Shown: positions 1 through 7,406, counted from the first letter of the stretch. The stretch: DNA of 20,649 nt from JAUXEH01 sp965602945 (GCA_965602945.1 CBFDBC010000045.1:1-20649); one strand, 5' to 3'. A program made the numbers and translations. Notes: generated by a model from the sequence alone, not told the origin.

Positions 1-104
1 CGTAGGCTCCCGCCTAAATGAGCTGCCCCTGAGGGAACCCGAAGGGACGGTAGAGATGTTTGAGCACGAAGGGGATGGGTCACCGGGATGCCTCCCTGGG
101 CGGC
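1..104. other. unassigned left-edge sequence
   Basis: No coding region or RNA gene could be supported here. It lies beyond the stop codon of the minus-strand lipoprotein gene. Short self-complementary pieces such as CCCGAAGGG occur, but there is no stem long enough to call a terminator and no convincing riboswitch core. Confidence 0.4.
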
Positions 105-713
105 TTACCTGAGGTTCAATGTGACCTGGTTTTCCGAATCGGAACACCGGATGCTGATCCACGTTATGTTCTTGAGCTGATCCGCATCCAGATACAGGGT
201 ACGGGTTCGGGGCTCTCCCCCTGCCTTGGAAAGATCCACGACGACCTTCTTGGGAGCGAGGTATCCCATGGAGCCAGTAGCCGCGTCCACGATCATCAAG
301 GCCACAAAACCCGCGATGAATCCATACCAGAAGTATTCCCCCGTAAGGGGTTTATCCACGGACGCCGTTTCGCCCCATATGTACTCGGAGACCATCCCGG
401 TTGGGATCCCTCCGATGATCAGGTTCCCGATGATGGATCTCCAGGGTGATTTCTTGCGGCTGATCGATATCTCATAAGGATCGTATCCCTCCATCTCGAT
501 GCGGATGAGGTGGGCCTGCTTACGCTTGAGGACCACCTCCATGGGGGTTTCACCTCTCTCTTTACCGTCCACGATAATCTTGGCTCCCATGGGACTGCTG
601 GTGACCGGGATCTTCTGACCCCAATTCGAGGATATGGTGGCGCAGCCCTGAAAAAGGAACGCAGATGCGATAACGAATGCCAGGATGCTTCTTGCCTTCG
701 GATGTAGGATCAT
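105..713 (-). CDS. PEGA-domain lipoprotein
   Basis: Predicted 202-residue lipoprotein of unknown role. The N-terminus is a hydrophobic signal ending in the lipobox LFQGC, with the lipidated Cys at about residue 24. A PEGA-type beta domain follows (SSPMGAKIIVDGKERGETP, then the PYEISISRK strand). PEGA domains are surface or periplasmic beta modules that often bind cell-wall or surface components. Two hydrophobic glycine-rich stretches lie in the middle (around IIGNLIIGGIP and FIAGFVALMIVDAATG), so the protein may also span or insert into a membrane. I start it at the ATG at 713, because GAGGGA sits just upstream and because an alternative TTG at 770 would lie inside the -35 element of its promoter. 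It is divergent from blaI. The fold call is fairly safe; the function is unknown. Confidence 0.8.
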   Translation of the reverse strand: MILHPKARSILAFVIASAFLFQGCATISSNWGQKIPVTSSPMGAKIIVDGKERGETPMEVVLKRKQAHLIRIEMEGYDPYEISISRKKSPWRSIIGNLIIGGIPTGMVSEYIWGETASVDKPLTGEYFWYGFIAGFVALMIVDAATGSMGYLAPKKVVVDLSKAGGEPRTRTLYLDADQLKNITWISIRCSDSENQVTLNLR

Positions 714-741
714 GATTCCCTCGCAACAGGATTTCACTGAA

Positions 742-770
742 TTTATAACCAAGGCGGGAGAATAAATCAA
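742..770 (-). promoter_or_regulatory. sigma70-like promoter of the lipoprotein gene
   Basis: On the minus strand TTGATT (770-765) and TATAAA (747-742) are separated by exactly 17 bases. The start site would fall near 735, giving a leader of about 22 bases that contains the GAGGGA ribosome site before the ATG at 713. Called by eye from consensus match and spacing. Confidence 0.6.
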
Positions 771-784
771 GGCCTGATCCGAAT

Positions 785-821
785 AACTAATTTTATAGTT
801 GACAAACTAAGGGTTTAGTTT
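785..821. promoter_or_regulatory. probable BlaI operator, two related inverted repeats
   Basis: AAACTAA (804-810) and TTAGTTT (815-821) form a perfect 7-bp inverted repeat with a 4-base centre, lying exactly between the -35 and -10 boxes. A second, related repeat, AACTA (785-789) and TAGTT (796-800), abuts the -35. Together they give four ACTA/TAGT half-sites in 37 bp. BlaI/MecI-type repressors bind dyad half-sites as dimers at their own promoters, so this is the natural operator candidate. Binding is inferred. Confidence 0.6.
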
Positions 822-827
822 TATATT
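799..827 (+). promoter_or_regulatory. blaI-blaR1 promoter
   Basis: TTGACA (799-804), a 17-base spacer and TATATT (822-827) make a near-consensus promoter. The predicted start site (about 834) is only a few bases before the blaI ATG at 837, so the message would be nearly leaderless, and no Shine-Dalgarno sequence is visible. An inverted repeat fills the spacer (separate entry), as expected for autoregulation. Confidence 0.65.
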
Positions 828-836
828 GAATGCATC

Positions 837-1223
837 ATGAAAGAATTGACCAAAGCCGAAGAGCAGATCATGCATGTCTTGTGGGAATTGGAGAGCGCCT
901 TTGTGAAAGACATCATCCTGCATCTTCCTGATCCGAAGCCCGCCTATAACACGGTGTCCACCATCGTTCGGATTCTGGAGAGAAAGGGATTTGTCGATCA
1001 CAAGGCGTATGGCAAGACATACGAATATTATCCCTTGGTGACCAAAGACGCCTACACCAAACTTTTCATGCACAATTTCGTACGAAAATACTTCAGCGAC
1101 TCCTATCCCGAGATGGTGTCTTTTTTCGCGAAAGACAGGAAGCTCAGCGTCAGCGAACTGGAAGAGATCAAGACCATGATCACAAGGGAAATCCAAAAAC
1201 AAAAGAGAAAAGACGATGGGTAG
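837..1223 (+). CDS. blaI: BlaI/MecI/CopY-family transcriptional repressor
   Basis: A 128-residue winged-helix repressor of about usual family length. The N-terminus MKELTKAEEQIMHVLWELES and the AYNTVSTIVRILERKGFV recognition-helix/wing segment are characteristic of the BlaI/MecI family. The C-terminal half is the dimerisation part. In staphylococcal BlaI/MecI the repressor is inactivated by cleavage at an Asn-Phe bond; the aligned place here reads SFFAKDRKLS, with Phe-Phe rather than Asn-Phe, so cleavage specificity, if retained, would differ. The gene overlaps the M56 metalloprotease gene by 8 bases, the standard regulator/sensor arrangement. No beta-lactamase gene is nearby, so the controlled target is unknown, apart from likely autoregulation and possibly the divergent lipoprotein gene. 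Confidence 0.88.
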   Translation: MKELTKAEEQIMHVLWELESAFVKDIILHLPDPKPAYNTVSTIVRILERKGFVDHKAYGKTYEYYPLVTKDAYTKLFMHNFVRKYFSDSYPEMVSFFAKDRKLSVSELEEIKTMITREIQKQKRKDDG

Positions 1224-2625
1224 TTTTCTCCAATTCCTGCTTGAGTCGGCCGTGTGCCTGGCCCTGTTTTACGGATTTTACTGGCTGTTTCTCAAAAACG
1301 AGACATTTTTCGTTCTCAACCGGGTCTATCTGGTGATCGCCCTGATGCTCTCCATAATCATCCCCCTGACCAAAGTGACCTCCCCCCTGCTGACGCGCGA
1401 GGTCTCACCCCTCGTCCTGGAAAACATGACGCGTACACCCGAAACCGGATTCGCCCTGTCTCCGAGCCTGGTCCTGGGGGCGGCCTATGTCCTGGGGGCT
1501 CTCATTCTGAGTGCCAAGATCATCTCCCAACTCTGGCGGATCACCCGCACCATCCGGACCTGCCCCACACAGAGCTGCCGGGACTGCCGGTATGTGTTCA
1601 TCAACGAAGACCTGCCGCCGTTTTCCTTTTTCGGGTATGTTTTTCTGAACCGGGATACCATCTCGCCCCATGACATGACACGCATCCTGGCCCATGAACG
1701 GGTTCACATAAAACAACGCCATTCCATGGATATCATCCTCATGGAACTGGTCACGATCCTGCAATGGTTCAATCCTTTTGTATGGCCGTACAAAAAATCT
1801 CTCAAAGAGACCCACGAATATCTGGCCGATAACGCAGTCATTGCGCAAGGCTGCAGCGCCGCAGGGTACCAGCTGCTGATCCTGGAGCAGCACGTGGGAG
1901 GAAAACTGGTCGAGCTCGCACACAATTTTCACCATTCCCAAATCAAAAGGAGAATAACCATGATGTCAAGAATCAAATCCAAGGGGACGGCGAAGCTCAA
2001 GCTGCTGCTGATCCTCCCGCTGGCAGCCTTCCTGGTGCTGGTGCTGGCCGAGCCGAAGGTCGTGGCTCAGGCCGGAGCTCCCGACGACGCCCTTTCCGCC
2101 TCCCCCACCGGACTCCCGGTAGATCACTCCGCTGTGCCGCAGGACAAGACGGACAAGCAGAAGAAGGAAGAGAAGATCAAGGCCGAGAAGGCCGAGCAAG
2201 CAAAGAAGACCATGGAGGTCAAGAAGGAGCAGCACGTCATCCAGGAGAAGATCAAGGAAGTGGAGGTCGCCATCAATGAGACCGATGATCCCAAAAAGCA
2301 GAAAAAGCTGAAAGCGATGCTGGAGGAGCTCTACGTCAAAGACCAGAAGATCAAGACCTACCTCAACGGAGAGAACGGGAACGGAGAAACCCTGGGCACC
2401 AAGTACGTCAAGGTGACGCCCGAGATGGTCGATGAGAAGATCAAGGTGCTCTCATTGGAGCTCAAGAAGACCGACGATCCCAAGAAAAAGCAGAAGCTCG
2501 AGACCGAACTGAAAGAACTCTACGTGATGAGGAAGAACCTGGAAAACGGCGAGGAGAAGTACGTCAAGGTTTCCGCGGAGAAACAGAAGAAGGAAAAAAA
2601 GAAAGACAACGACAAAAAAAAATAA
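1216..2625 (+). CDS. M56-family (BlaR1-type) membrane metalloprotease with coiled-coil tail
   Basis: A 469-residue integral membrane zinc protease, presumed sensor and effector for the BlaI repressor encoded just upstream. Three hydrophobic segments lie in the first ~100 residues. The catalytic domain carries HERVH (residues 160-164, the HExxH zinc motif) and the later HEYLADNAV segment, which supplies the third-ligand Glu of M56 enzymes. A fourth hydrophobic helix (LLLILPLAAFLVLVLA) follows. The penicillin-binding sensor domain of true BlaR1 is absent. Instead the last ~170 residues are Lys/Glu-rich coiled coil containing an internal duplication (about residues 344-400 and 407-453; shared KTDDPKK-like, ELYV and KYVKV elements). 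The ligand is therefore unlikely to be judged from BlaR1. M56 membership is confident; the sensing role is inferred. Confidence 0.85.
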   Translation: MGSFLQFLLESAVCLALFYGFYWLFLKNETFFVLNRVYLVIALMLSIIIPLTKVTSPLLTREVSPLVLENMTRTPETGFALSPSLVLGAAYVLGALILSAKIISQLWRITRTIRTCPTQSCRDCRYVFINEDLPPFSFFGYVFLNRDTISPHDMTRILAHERVHIKQRHSMDIILMELVTILQWFNPFVWPYKKSLKETHEYLADNAVIAQGCSAAGYQLLILEQHVGGKLVELAHNFHHSQIKRRITMMSRIKSKGTAKLKLLLILPLAAFLVLVLAEPKVVAQAGAPDDALSASPTGLPVDHSAVPQDKTDKQKKEEKIKAEKAEQAKKTMEVKKEQHVIQEKIKEVEVAINETDDPKKQKKLKAMLEELYVKDQKIKTYLNGENGNGETLGTKYVKVTPEMVDEKIKVLSLELKKTDDPKKKQKLETELKELYVMRKNLENGEEKYVKVSAEKQKKEKKKDNDKKK

Positions 2626-2651
2626 TCATCCATCCCCTCCAAGGAAAGACA

Positions 2652-2678
2652 CGGGCCGGGGTGTAAAGCCCCGGCCCG
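2652..2678. terminator. bidirectional hairpin between convergent genes
   Basis: CGGGCCGGGG (2652-2661) pairs perfectly with CCCCGGCCCG (2669-2678) around a 7-base loop. It sits between the stops of the M56 protease gene (plus) and the aldo/keto reductase gene (minus), where it could end transcription from both sides. No U-tract follows on either strand, so termination efficiency is uncertain. Confidence 0.6.
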
Positions 2679-2691
2679 AGCCCCTCGACGG

Positions 2692-3684
2692 CTAGCGCGT
2701 CCCGTAATTGTGCGCGGTCCTCTCCTCGTTGCGGTCCGTGGCCGGCGGCGGCTCGGGGGTCAGGGAGGCGATCTCGGCGTAAAGCGCAGGCGTTATTTCA
2801 AAGGCGGCCGCATCCAGACAGGCCTTCAGCTGCTCCAGGCTGCGGGAGCCGATGAGGGGGGCGGTCACGGCCGGATGGGCGGCAACCCAAGCAATTCCCA
2901 GTGTGGCGGGCGCCACCCCCTCCCGCCTGGCCAGATCGGAAAACCTCTCGGACGCCTCGTACATCCAGCCCGCCGCGTAACGGGTCATGTACATCTTGTT
3001 TTCGACCAGCCTTCCGGAATCCGGCCTGGATTCCCGGCCGTACTTCCCCGTCAACAATCCCCCGCCCAGCGGGCTGTAGGGGAAAACACCCAGCCCTTCG
3101 GCCTGAGCCTGAGGCAGGATCTCCACCTCGGCCTGGCGTTTGACCAGGTTGTACATGGGCTGGATGCAGGCGAACCGTGCCCATCCCTTCAGGTCCGAGA
3201 GGCCCAGGGCCTTGGCCACCTGCCAGGCCGCGAAGTTGCTGGCTCCCGTGTACAGGATTTTGCCCTGGCGCACCAGGTCGTCCAGAGTACCAAGGGTCTC
3301 TTCCAGCGGCGTGTGGTCGTCGAAGCGGTGGATGAAATAGACATCGATGCGGTCAGTCCCGAGGCGCCGCAGGCTGGCCTCCACGGCATTCTGGATGTGG
3401 AAGCGTGACGCCCCCCTGGCATTGATATCCCGGCCCGTGGGGAAGTAGGCCTTGGAGGCTATGACAACCTCGGAGCGGCACTCCCGGATGAGCCCCCCGA
3501 GGATCTCCTCGGCCCGGCCGGCCTGGTACACATCGGCGCAGTCGAAGAAGTTGATGCCCTGGTCGCGGCAGTATTTGAACAACTCGGCGGATGTCGACTC
3601 ATCCGCGTCCCCGCCGAAAGACATGGTGCCGTAACACAGCTGCGAAACCTTGACCCCGGTCCGACCCAACATTGTATATTCCAT
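2692..3684 (-). CDS. aldo/keto reductase
   Basis: A 330-residue NAD(P)H-dependent oxidoreductase with a TIM-barrel fold that reduces aldehydes or ketones; the physiological substrate cannot be told. The catalytic tetrad is complete: Asp48 and Tyr53 (FFDCADVY), Lys78 (VVIASK) and His119 (DVYFIHRFD). The N-terminus MEYTMLGRTGVKVSQLCYGT and the late SPLGGGLLTGKY and GSRSLEQL segments match the large single-domain AKR group related to YajO/Tas-like enzymes. Length is normal. The gene is transcribed alone, convergent with the M56 protease gene. A weak AGGAC lies before the ATG at 3684. Family call is secure; no regulatory site is evident. Confidence 0.9.
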   Translation of the reverse strand: MEYTMLGRTGVKVSQLCYGTMSFGGDADESTSAELFKYCRDQGINFFDCADVYQAGRAEEILGGLIRECRSEVVIASKAYFPTGRDINARGASRFHIQNAVEASLRRLGTDRIDVYFIHRFDDHTPLEETLGTLDDLVRQGKILYTGASNFAAWQVAKALGLSDLKGWARFACIQPMYNLVKRQAEVEILPQAQAEGLGVFPYSPLGGGLLTGKYGRESRPDSGRLVENKMYMTRYAAGWMYEASERFSDLARREGVAPATLGIAWVAAHPAVTAPLIGSRSLEQLKACLDAAAFEITPALYAEIASLTPEPPPATDRNEERTAHNYGTR

Positions 3685-3817
3685 GATGAGTCCTAATTAC
3701 CAGTTTTATGAATCCACGTCAATCCAAATCCGCTGGAGATCGAAGTGTGTAAAAACCTATTTTAATGCTGGTTTTAGAGACATTGTGACGGAGGATCACT
3801 GAGAATTGTGCGGAAGC

Positions 3818-4095
3818 CGGCCGTTTTCAGTCCGAGCGCATGGGGTGGTGGGGGATCTTCCGCTCGGATAATCCGTACCCCCTCAGCAGCAAAAGCGTTC
3901 CCCTTTCAGGCGCATTGGGAGGTGGGAGGATTTTCCGCTCGGACCGAGTAGGCCGGGAAGAGAAGCGAGAAGAAGCCTCAGGGAGCACGGCCGATTTCAC
4001 AAAAATATCGCTTGGATAACCCATACCCCCGCACTCAGCGAAAGGCTTTCTATTTTGGGCGCATTGGTGGGTGGGGGGGTCTTCGCCCAAAATAG
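3818..4095. repeat. direct repeat, two units, with G-rich palindromic blocks
   Basis: Two related units run from CGGCCG (3818) and from CGGCCG (3988). They share, in order, CGGCCG-TTTCA, CGCTYGGATAAYCCRTACCCCC split by few changes (3861 and 4009), a CAGC/AAAG stretch, and GGCGCATTGG-GGTGGG (3909 and 4058). The second unit lacks about 22 bases relative to the first. Three G-rich blocks occur at about 3839-3860, 3914-3934 and 4062-4083. The outer two are 22-base loops closed by perfect inverted repeats: TCCGAGCG/CGCTCGGA (3831-3838, 3861-3868) and CTATTTTGGGCG/CGCCCAAAATAG (4050-4061, 4084-4095). The stem sequences differ while the loops stay alike. Not coding in my judgement. Confidence 0.75.
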
Positions 4096-4121
4096 AACGT
4101 CTTCGCTGCCACAATCCGGGC

Positions 4122-4149
4122 TTGACAAAATTCCCTCCACAAATATAGT
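4122..4149 (+). promoter_or_regulatory. promoter of the sdh-qcr-kor operon
   Basis: TTGACA (4122-4127) and TATAGT (4144-4149) are 16 bases apart, predicting a start near 4156 and a leader of about 65 bases before the first gene at 4221. AAAGGA precedes that ATG by about seven bases. The promoter starts 27 bases after the last palindrome of the repeat region. Confidence 0.6.
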
Positions 4150-4220
4150 GATAATACATTGTCGAGCCATGCGTCCTATCGATTTTCGCTGACGATATAT
4201 TCCCTAAGAAAGGATTATCC

Positions 4221-4529
4221 ATGTTTGTCTGGGCTTTTCACCGTGTGAGCGGCCTCCTTCTCATCGTGCTTTTGACCATCAAGTTTCTCACTGCCTTTTT
4301 TCTCATGACAAAGGGCCAGAAACCCGACTGGGCGCTGGTGCTGCACACCAACCCCCTGACCGACACGTTCCTGATCATAAGCGGCGTCTACCATGCTTTT
4401 TACGGCATCCGAACGGTGATCATGGACATGGGTTTCCGGAACGAGAAACTGCTCTTCCGGTTGTTCACCCTGCTGGGCGGGATCGTGAGCGCCCTGCTCC
4501 TCTTCCTGTACTTCACCAGAGACTACTAG
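4221..4529 (+). CDS. sdhC: succinate dehydrogenase/fumarate reductase small membrane anchor (SdhC-like)
   Basis: A 102-residue, three-helix membrane protein that would anchor SdhAB and form the quinone site. It starts nearly at the conserved HRVSG motif (His7, Arg8, Ser10), which in SdhC lies at the quinone pocket. It also contains YHAFYGIRTVIMD (His58, Gly62, Arg64, Asp69), where the SdhC family has its heme b ligand His. It is shorter than E. coli SdhC, mainly at the N-terminus. First gene of the operon; its TAG stop directly abuts the sdhA ATG. No SdhD-like second anchor is present between it and sdhA or elsewhere in the window, which is unusual. The SdhC call is confident from the two motifs; subunit composition is not known. 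Confidence 0.85.
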   Translation: MFVWAFHRVSGLLLIVLLTIKFLTAFFLMTKGQKPDWALVLHTNPLTDTFLIISGVYHAFYGIRTVIMDMGFRNEKLLFRLFTLLGGIVSALLLFLYFTRDY

Positions 4530-6227
4530 ATGATCAGTCACGATATTCTCATCGTCGGGGGGGGCCTGGCCGGCCTGTCCGCTGCTCTGTACAGCGATCC
4601 GGAGCTGGACGTGGCCGTCATCTCCAAGGTCCACCCCCTGCGCTCGCATTCGGTCGCGGCCCAGGGCGGAATCAACGCAGCGCTGGGGAACCATCCCGAC
4701 GGCGGCGACGACAGCTGGGAAAAACACGCTTTCGACACGGTCAAGGGCAGCGACTACCTGGCCGACCAGAGCGCCTGCGAGCTCATGTGCCGGGAAGCGG
4801 TCGAACTCATGTACGAGATGGAGCACATGGGCGTACCCTTCAGCCGGTTCCCCGGATGTGTCATCGCCCAGCGGCCCTTCGGTGGGGCGGGATTCCCCCG
4901 CACCTGCTACGCCGCGGACAAGACCGGACAGGTCATCCTGCACACCCTGTTCGAGCAGTGCATCAAGAAAAAGGTCAGGTTCTACGACGAATGGCTGGTG
5001 ACGGACCTGGTGCTGCGCGACGGACGCTGCCTGGGAGTTACGGCCTATGACCTCTCCTCCGGTGAGATCAATCCCATACGGGCGCGGGCGGTCCTCTTTG
5101 CCACCGGCGGCTACGGGCGCGTGTTCCTGCGTTCCACCAACGCCTTCATCAACCTGGGCAGCGGCATCGGCATGGCTTACAGGGCCGGGGTCCCCCTCAA
5201 GGACATGGAATTCGTCCAGTTTCATCCCACCTCCATGTTCGGGAAGAACATCCTGATAACGGAGGGGGCCCGGGGAGAGGGCGGCCACATGCTCAACAAC
5301 CAGGGCAGGCGCTTCATGGAAGATTACGCGCCCTCGGCCATGGAACTGGCCCCCCGGGATATCGTGGCACGGGCCATCCAGACCGAGGTGGACCAGGGCC
5401 GCGGCTTCGAGAACCAGTACGTTCACCTGGACCTGAGGCACCTGGGAAGAGAGAAGATCGACAAAAGGCTGCCCAGCGTTCGCGACATCTGCATCCACTT
5501 CGGCGGCTTCAGCCCGGTCGAGACCCCGATCCCCATACAGCCCGCCCAGCACTATTCCATGGGCGGGATCGATGTGGATGAGAGCTGCGCCTCTCCGGTG
5601 GAAGGCTTCTTTGCCGCCGGGGAATGCGCCTGCGTGAGCGTGCACGGGGCCAACCGGCTGGGTGGCAACTCCCTCCTCGATGCCGCGGTCTTCGGAAAGA
5701 TCGCGGGTGTGTCGGCCTCGCGTTACGTGGCCGGCTCACAGGAAGCGGCCAAAGCAGAGGAGGTCCTGCAGGCCGAGACCGGGAAGCGGCGGCAGAAGGT
5801 GGAGGGATTCCTCCGGAAAGACTCGGGACAGAACGTGTTCCAGCTCCTCAACCGGCTCAAGGAAGTCATGAGCGATAAGGTCGGCGTCTTCCGCAGCGAA
5901 CAGGACCTGAGCGCGGCCCTGGAGGAGATCCGGACGCTGCGCGAGGACTTCAAGAGCTCCTACCTCCGTTCGCCCCACCTCTATTACTGTCAGGAGTTCG
6001 TCACTTTCTCGGAATTCGATTCCATGCTGGACATCGCGGAGGTCATCACGCTGGGGGCCCTGACCCGGCGGGAGACACGCGGTTCGCACTTCCGGACCGA
6101 CTTCCCTAAGCGCAACGATCAGGAATGGCTCAAGCACACACTTGTGACCCCCCGTGACGGAAAACCGGAGCTCGAGTACCGGGAGGTCAAGATCGGCAAA
6201 TACAAGCCCATGGAGCGGAAGTACTGA
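4530..6227 (+). CDS. sdhA: succinate dehydrogenase/fumarate reductase flavoprotein subunit
   Basis: A 565-residue FAD subunit that interconverts succinate and fumarate on the cytoplasmic side. The dinucleotide fold is at residues 6-20 (ILIVGGGLAGLSAAL). RSHSVAAQGG holds His40, the expected covalent FAD attachment. Substrate-site elements are present: FHPTSMFG, TEGARGEGG, QHYSMGG and RRETRGSH with the catalytic-site Arg. The closing FAD element HGANRLGGNSLLDA is also intact. Length fits the family. It starts immediately after the anchor stop codon, so translation is probably coupled. Sequence alone does not fix whether it works as dehydrogenase or fumarate reductase; with a menaquinol-type partner complex in the same operon, either direction is possible. 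Confidence 0.95.
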   Translation: MISHDILIVGGGLAGLSAALYSDPELDVAVISKVHPLRSHSVAAQGGINAALGNHPDGGDDSWEKHAFDTVKGSDYLADQSACELMCREAVELMYEMEHMGVPFSRFPGCVIAQRPFGGAGFPRTCYAADKTGQVILHTLFEQCIKKKVRFYDEWLVTDLVLRDGRCLGVTAYDLSSGEINPIRARAVLFATGGYGRVFLRSTNAFINLGSGIGMAYRAGVPLKDMEFVQFHPTSMFGKNILITEGARGEGGHMLNNQGRRFMEDYAPSAMELAPRDIVARAIQTEVDQGRGFENQYVHLDLRHLGREKIDKRLPSVRDICIHFGGFSPVETPIPIQPAQHYSMGGIDVDESCASPVEGFFAAGECACVSVHGANRLGGNSLLDAAVFGKIAGVSASRYVAGSQEAAKAEEVLQAETGKRRQKVEGFLRKDSGQNVFQLLNRLKEVMSDKVGVFRSEQDLSAALEEIRTLREDFKSSYLRSPHLYYCQEFVTFSEFDSMLDIAEVITLGALTRRETRGSHFRTDFPKRNDQEWLKHTLVTPRDGKPELEYREVKIGKYKPMERKY

Positions 6228-6228
6228 G

Positions 6229-6954
6229 ATGAGATTCACATTCAAGATACTGCGTTTCGATCCGCTCAAGGACGAGAAGCCCTATTTCCAGGAATTCCAA
6301 CACGAGCCCGGCCCCGCCGATACCGTGCTGGAGGCGCTCAAGGACATCCGGGACCAACAGGACCCCACCCTGGCTTTCCGGTACAGCTGCCGCGAAGCCG
6401 TGTGCGGCTCCTGTGCCCTGGTCATAAACGGAAAGGCGACCCTGGCCTGCCTCACGTCCATCAAGTCGCTGGAATCCCCCGAGATCATCATCGAGCCACT
6501 CCCCAACCTGGAGATCCAGAAGGACCTCTTTGTGGACATGAAGCCCTTCTGGGACGCTCTGGAGAGGATCGAGCCCTACATCATCAATCCCGAATCGACT
6601 CCCAAGGAGGGACACAAGATCGCGGAGGAGGAGATGGACCGGATCTACCAGTTCATCACCTGCATCCTGTGCGCCTGCTGCTACAGCGTCTGCCCCGTGG
6701 CCTCGAGGGACGGACGCTACTTGGGGCCCGCCGCCCTGGCCAAGCTCTGCCGGTTCGTCAAGGATCCCCGCGACCGGAGGCCGTATGCGTCCTGGGAGCG
6801 GTTCAACACCCAGGAAGGGGTCTGGGGATGCGACACCGTCTACGCCTGCAACGACGTCTGCCCCAAAGAAGTGCGGCCGGCCGACGGGATCCTGGCCCTG
6901 CGCCGGATGATGTTCGCCTCGGAAATGAAACGTCTCTTTAAAAGAATACCATGA
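6229..6954 (+). CDS. sdhB: succinate dehydrogenase/fumarate reductase iron-sulfur subunit
   Basis: A 241-residue electron-transfer subunit linking SdhA to the membrane quinone site. The N-terminal ferredoxin domain has the [2Fe-2S] ligands Cys54, Cys59, Cys62 and Cys74 (CREAVCGSC ... LAC). The C-terminal domain has CILCACCYSVCP (Cys145 onward) and CNDVCPKEVRP for the [4Fe-4S] and [3Fe-4S] clusters. The start chosen is the ATG at 6229, one base after the sdhA stop; upstream in-frame codons are sdhA overlap and unlike the family. The 3' end overlaps the Rieske gene by ATGA. All cluster cysteines are present, so it should be functional. Confidence 0.95.
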   Translation: MRFTFKILRFDPLKDEKPYFQEFQHEPGPADTVLEALKDIRDQQDPTLAFRYSCREAVCGSCALVINGKATLACLTSIKSLESPEIIIEPLPNLEIQKDLFVDMKPFWDALERIEPYIINPESTPKEGHKIAEEEMDRIYQFITCILCACCYSVCPVASRDGRYLGPAALAKLCRFVKDPRDRRPYASWERFNTQEGVWGCDTVYACNDVCPKEVRPADGILALRRMMFASEMKRLFKRIP

Positions 6955-7406
6955 AGATAAAACATTCACTCATCACGCGCCGCAACTTCCTGAACGGCCT
7001 CCTGGGAGGATGGGCCGCGGCCCTGATGGCTACCTTTGTAGTACCGGCCATCAAGTTCGTGTTCCCGCCCTACCGCGAGCCCGACGAGGTCATCCTGCCG
7101 TCTGCCGACTACGAGGACATGGAGCCGGGTTCGGTCCGGACGTTTCCCTGGGGAGCCAAGCCCGGAGCGCTTAAAAAGAACCAGGACGGCTCATACACGG
7201 CGTTTGTGGCGGTCTGCACGCACCTGGACTGCAACGTGAGCTGGAAGCCGGAGGAGCGAAAATTCTTCTGCGCCTGCCACGACGGCTGGTACGACGAGGA
7301 GGGCAACAACATCGCCGGGCCGCCGCCCACGCCCATGCGCCGCCTGGAGGCGACCGTGGAAGAGGAAAACCTCTTCATCCGCAAGCCGGGGGTCAAGCCC
7401 CAATGA
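6951..7406 (+). CDS. qcrA: Rieske [2Fe-2S] protein of a quinol-oxidising cytochrome b complex
   Basis: A 151-residue Rieske protein with a twin-arginine signal/anchor (TRRNFLNG followed by a hydrophobic helix), so the cluster domain would face outward after Tat export. Cluster ligands are Cys89, His91, Cys107 and His110 (CTHLDC and CACHDGWY), with Cys94 and Cys109 placed for the usual disulfide. The Ser that in high-potential Rieske proteins hydrogen-bonds the cluster (CPCHGS) is Gly112 here, whereas Tyr114 is kept. This, and the GNNIAGPPPTP segment resembling Bacillus-type QcrA, point to a low-potential, menaquinol-type protein. It overlaps sdhB and the cytochrome b gene by four bases each. 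Family call secure; redox potential is inferred. Confidence 0.93.
   Translation: MKIKHSLITRRNFLNGLLGGWAAALMATFVVPAIKFVFPPYREPDEVILPSADYEDMEPGSVRTFPWGAKPGALKKNQDGSYTAFVAVCTHLDCNVSWKPEERKFFCACHDGWYDEEGNNIAGPPPTPMRRLEATVEEENLFIRKPGVKPQ

Larger units (their letters stand above)
3685..4220. other. intergenic region with repeats and operon promoter
   Basis: This 536-bp gap has no supportable gene. Its centre (3818-4095) is a decayed direct repeat with three G-rich blocks. Its right end carries the promoter and leader of the sdh-kor operon. The left part (3685-3817) is AT-rich at first (upstream of the aldo/keto reductase), and nothing further was recognised in it. Confidence 0.7.

Noticed and set aside
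3818..4095. CRISPR array
   Set aside because: There are only two units of over 100 bp with internal deletions, no constant short repeat with unique spacers, and no cas genes.
4150..4155. GATAAT as the operon -10 element
   Set aside because: It would need a 22-base spacer from TTGACA; TATAGT at 4144-4149 with 16 bases fits better.
3827..4222. Minus-strand 131-codon open frame across the repeat region
   Set aside because: Its peptide simply mirrors the DNA repeats (recurring SERKI and RGYG pieces), has no family features or ribosome site, and overlaps the palindromes and the operon promoter.
4215..5645. Minus-strand 476-codon open frame opposite sdhC and sdhA
   Set aside because: It is antisense to well-conserved sdh genes; the His/Asp/Gly/Val-rich composition is typical of shadows of GC-rich genes.
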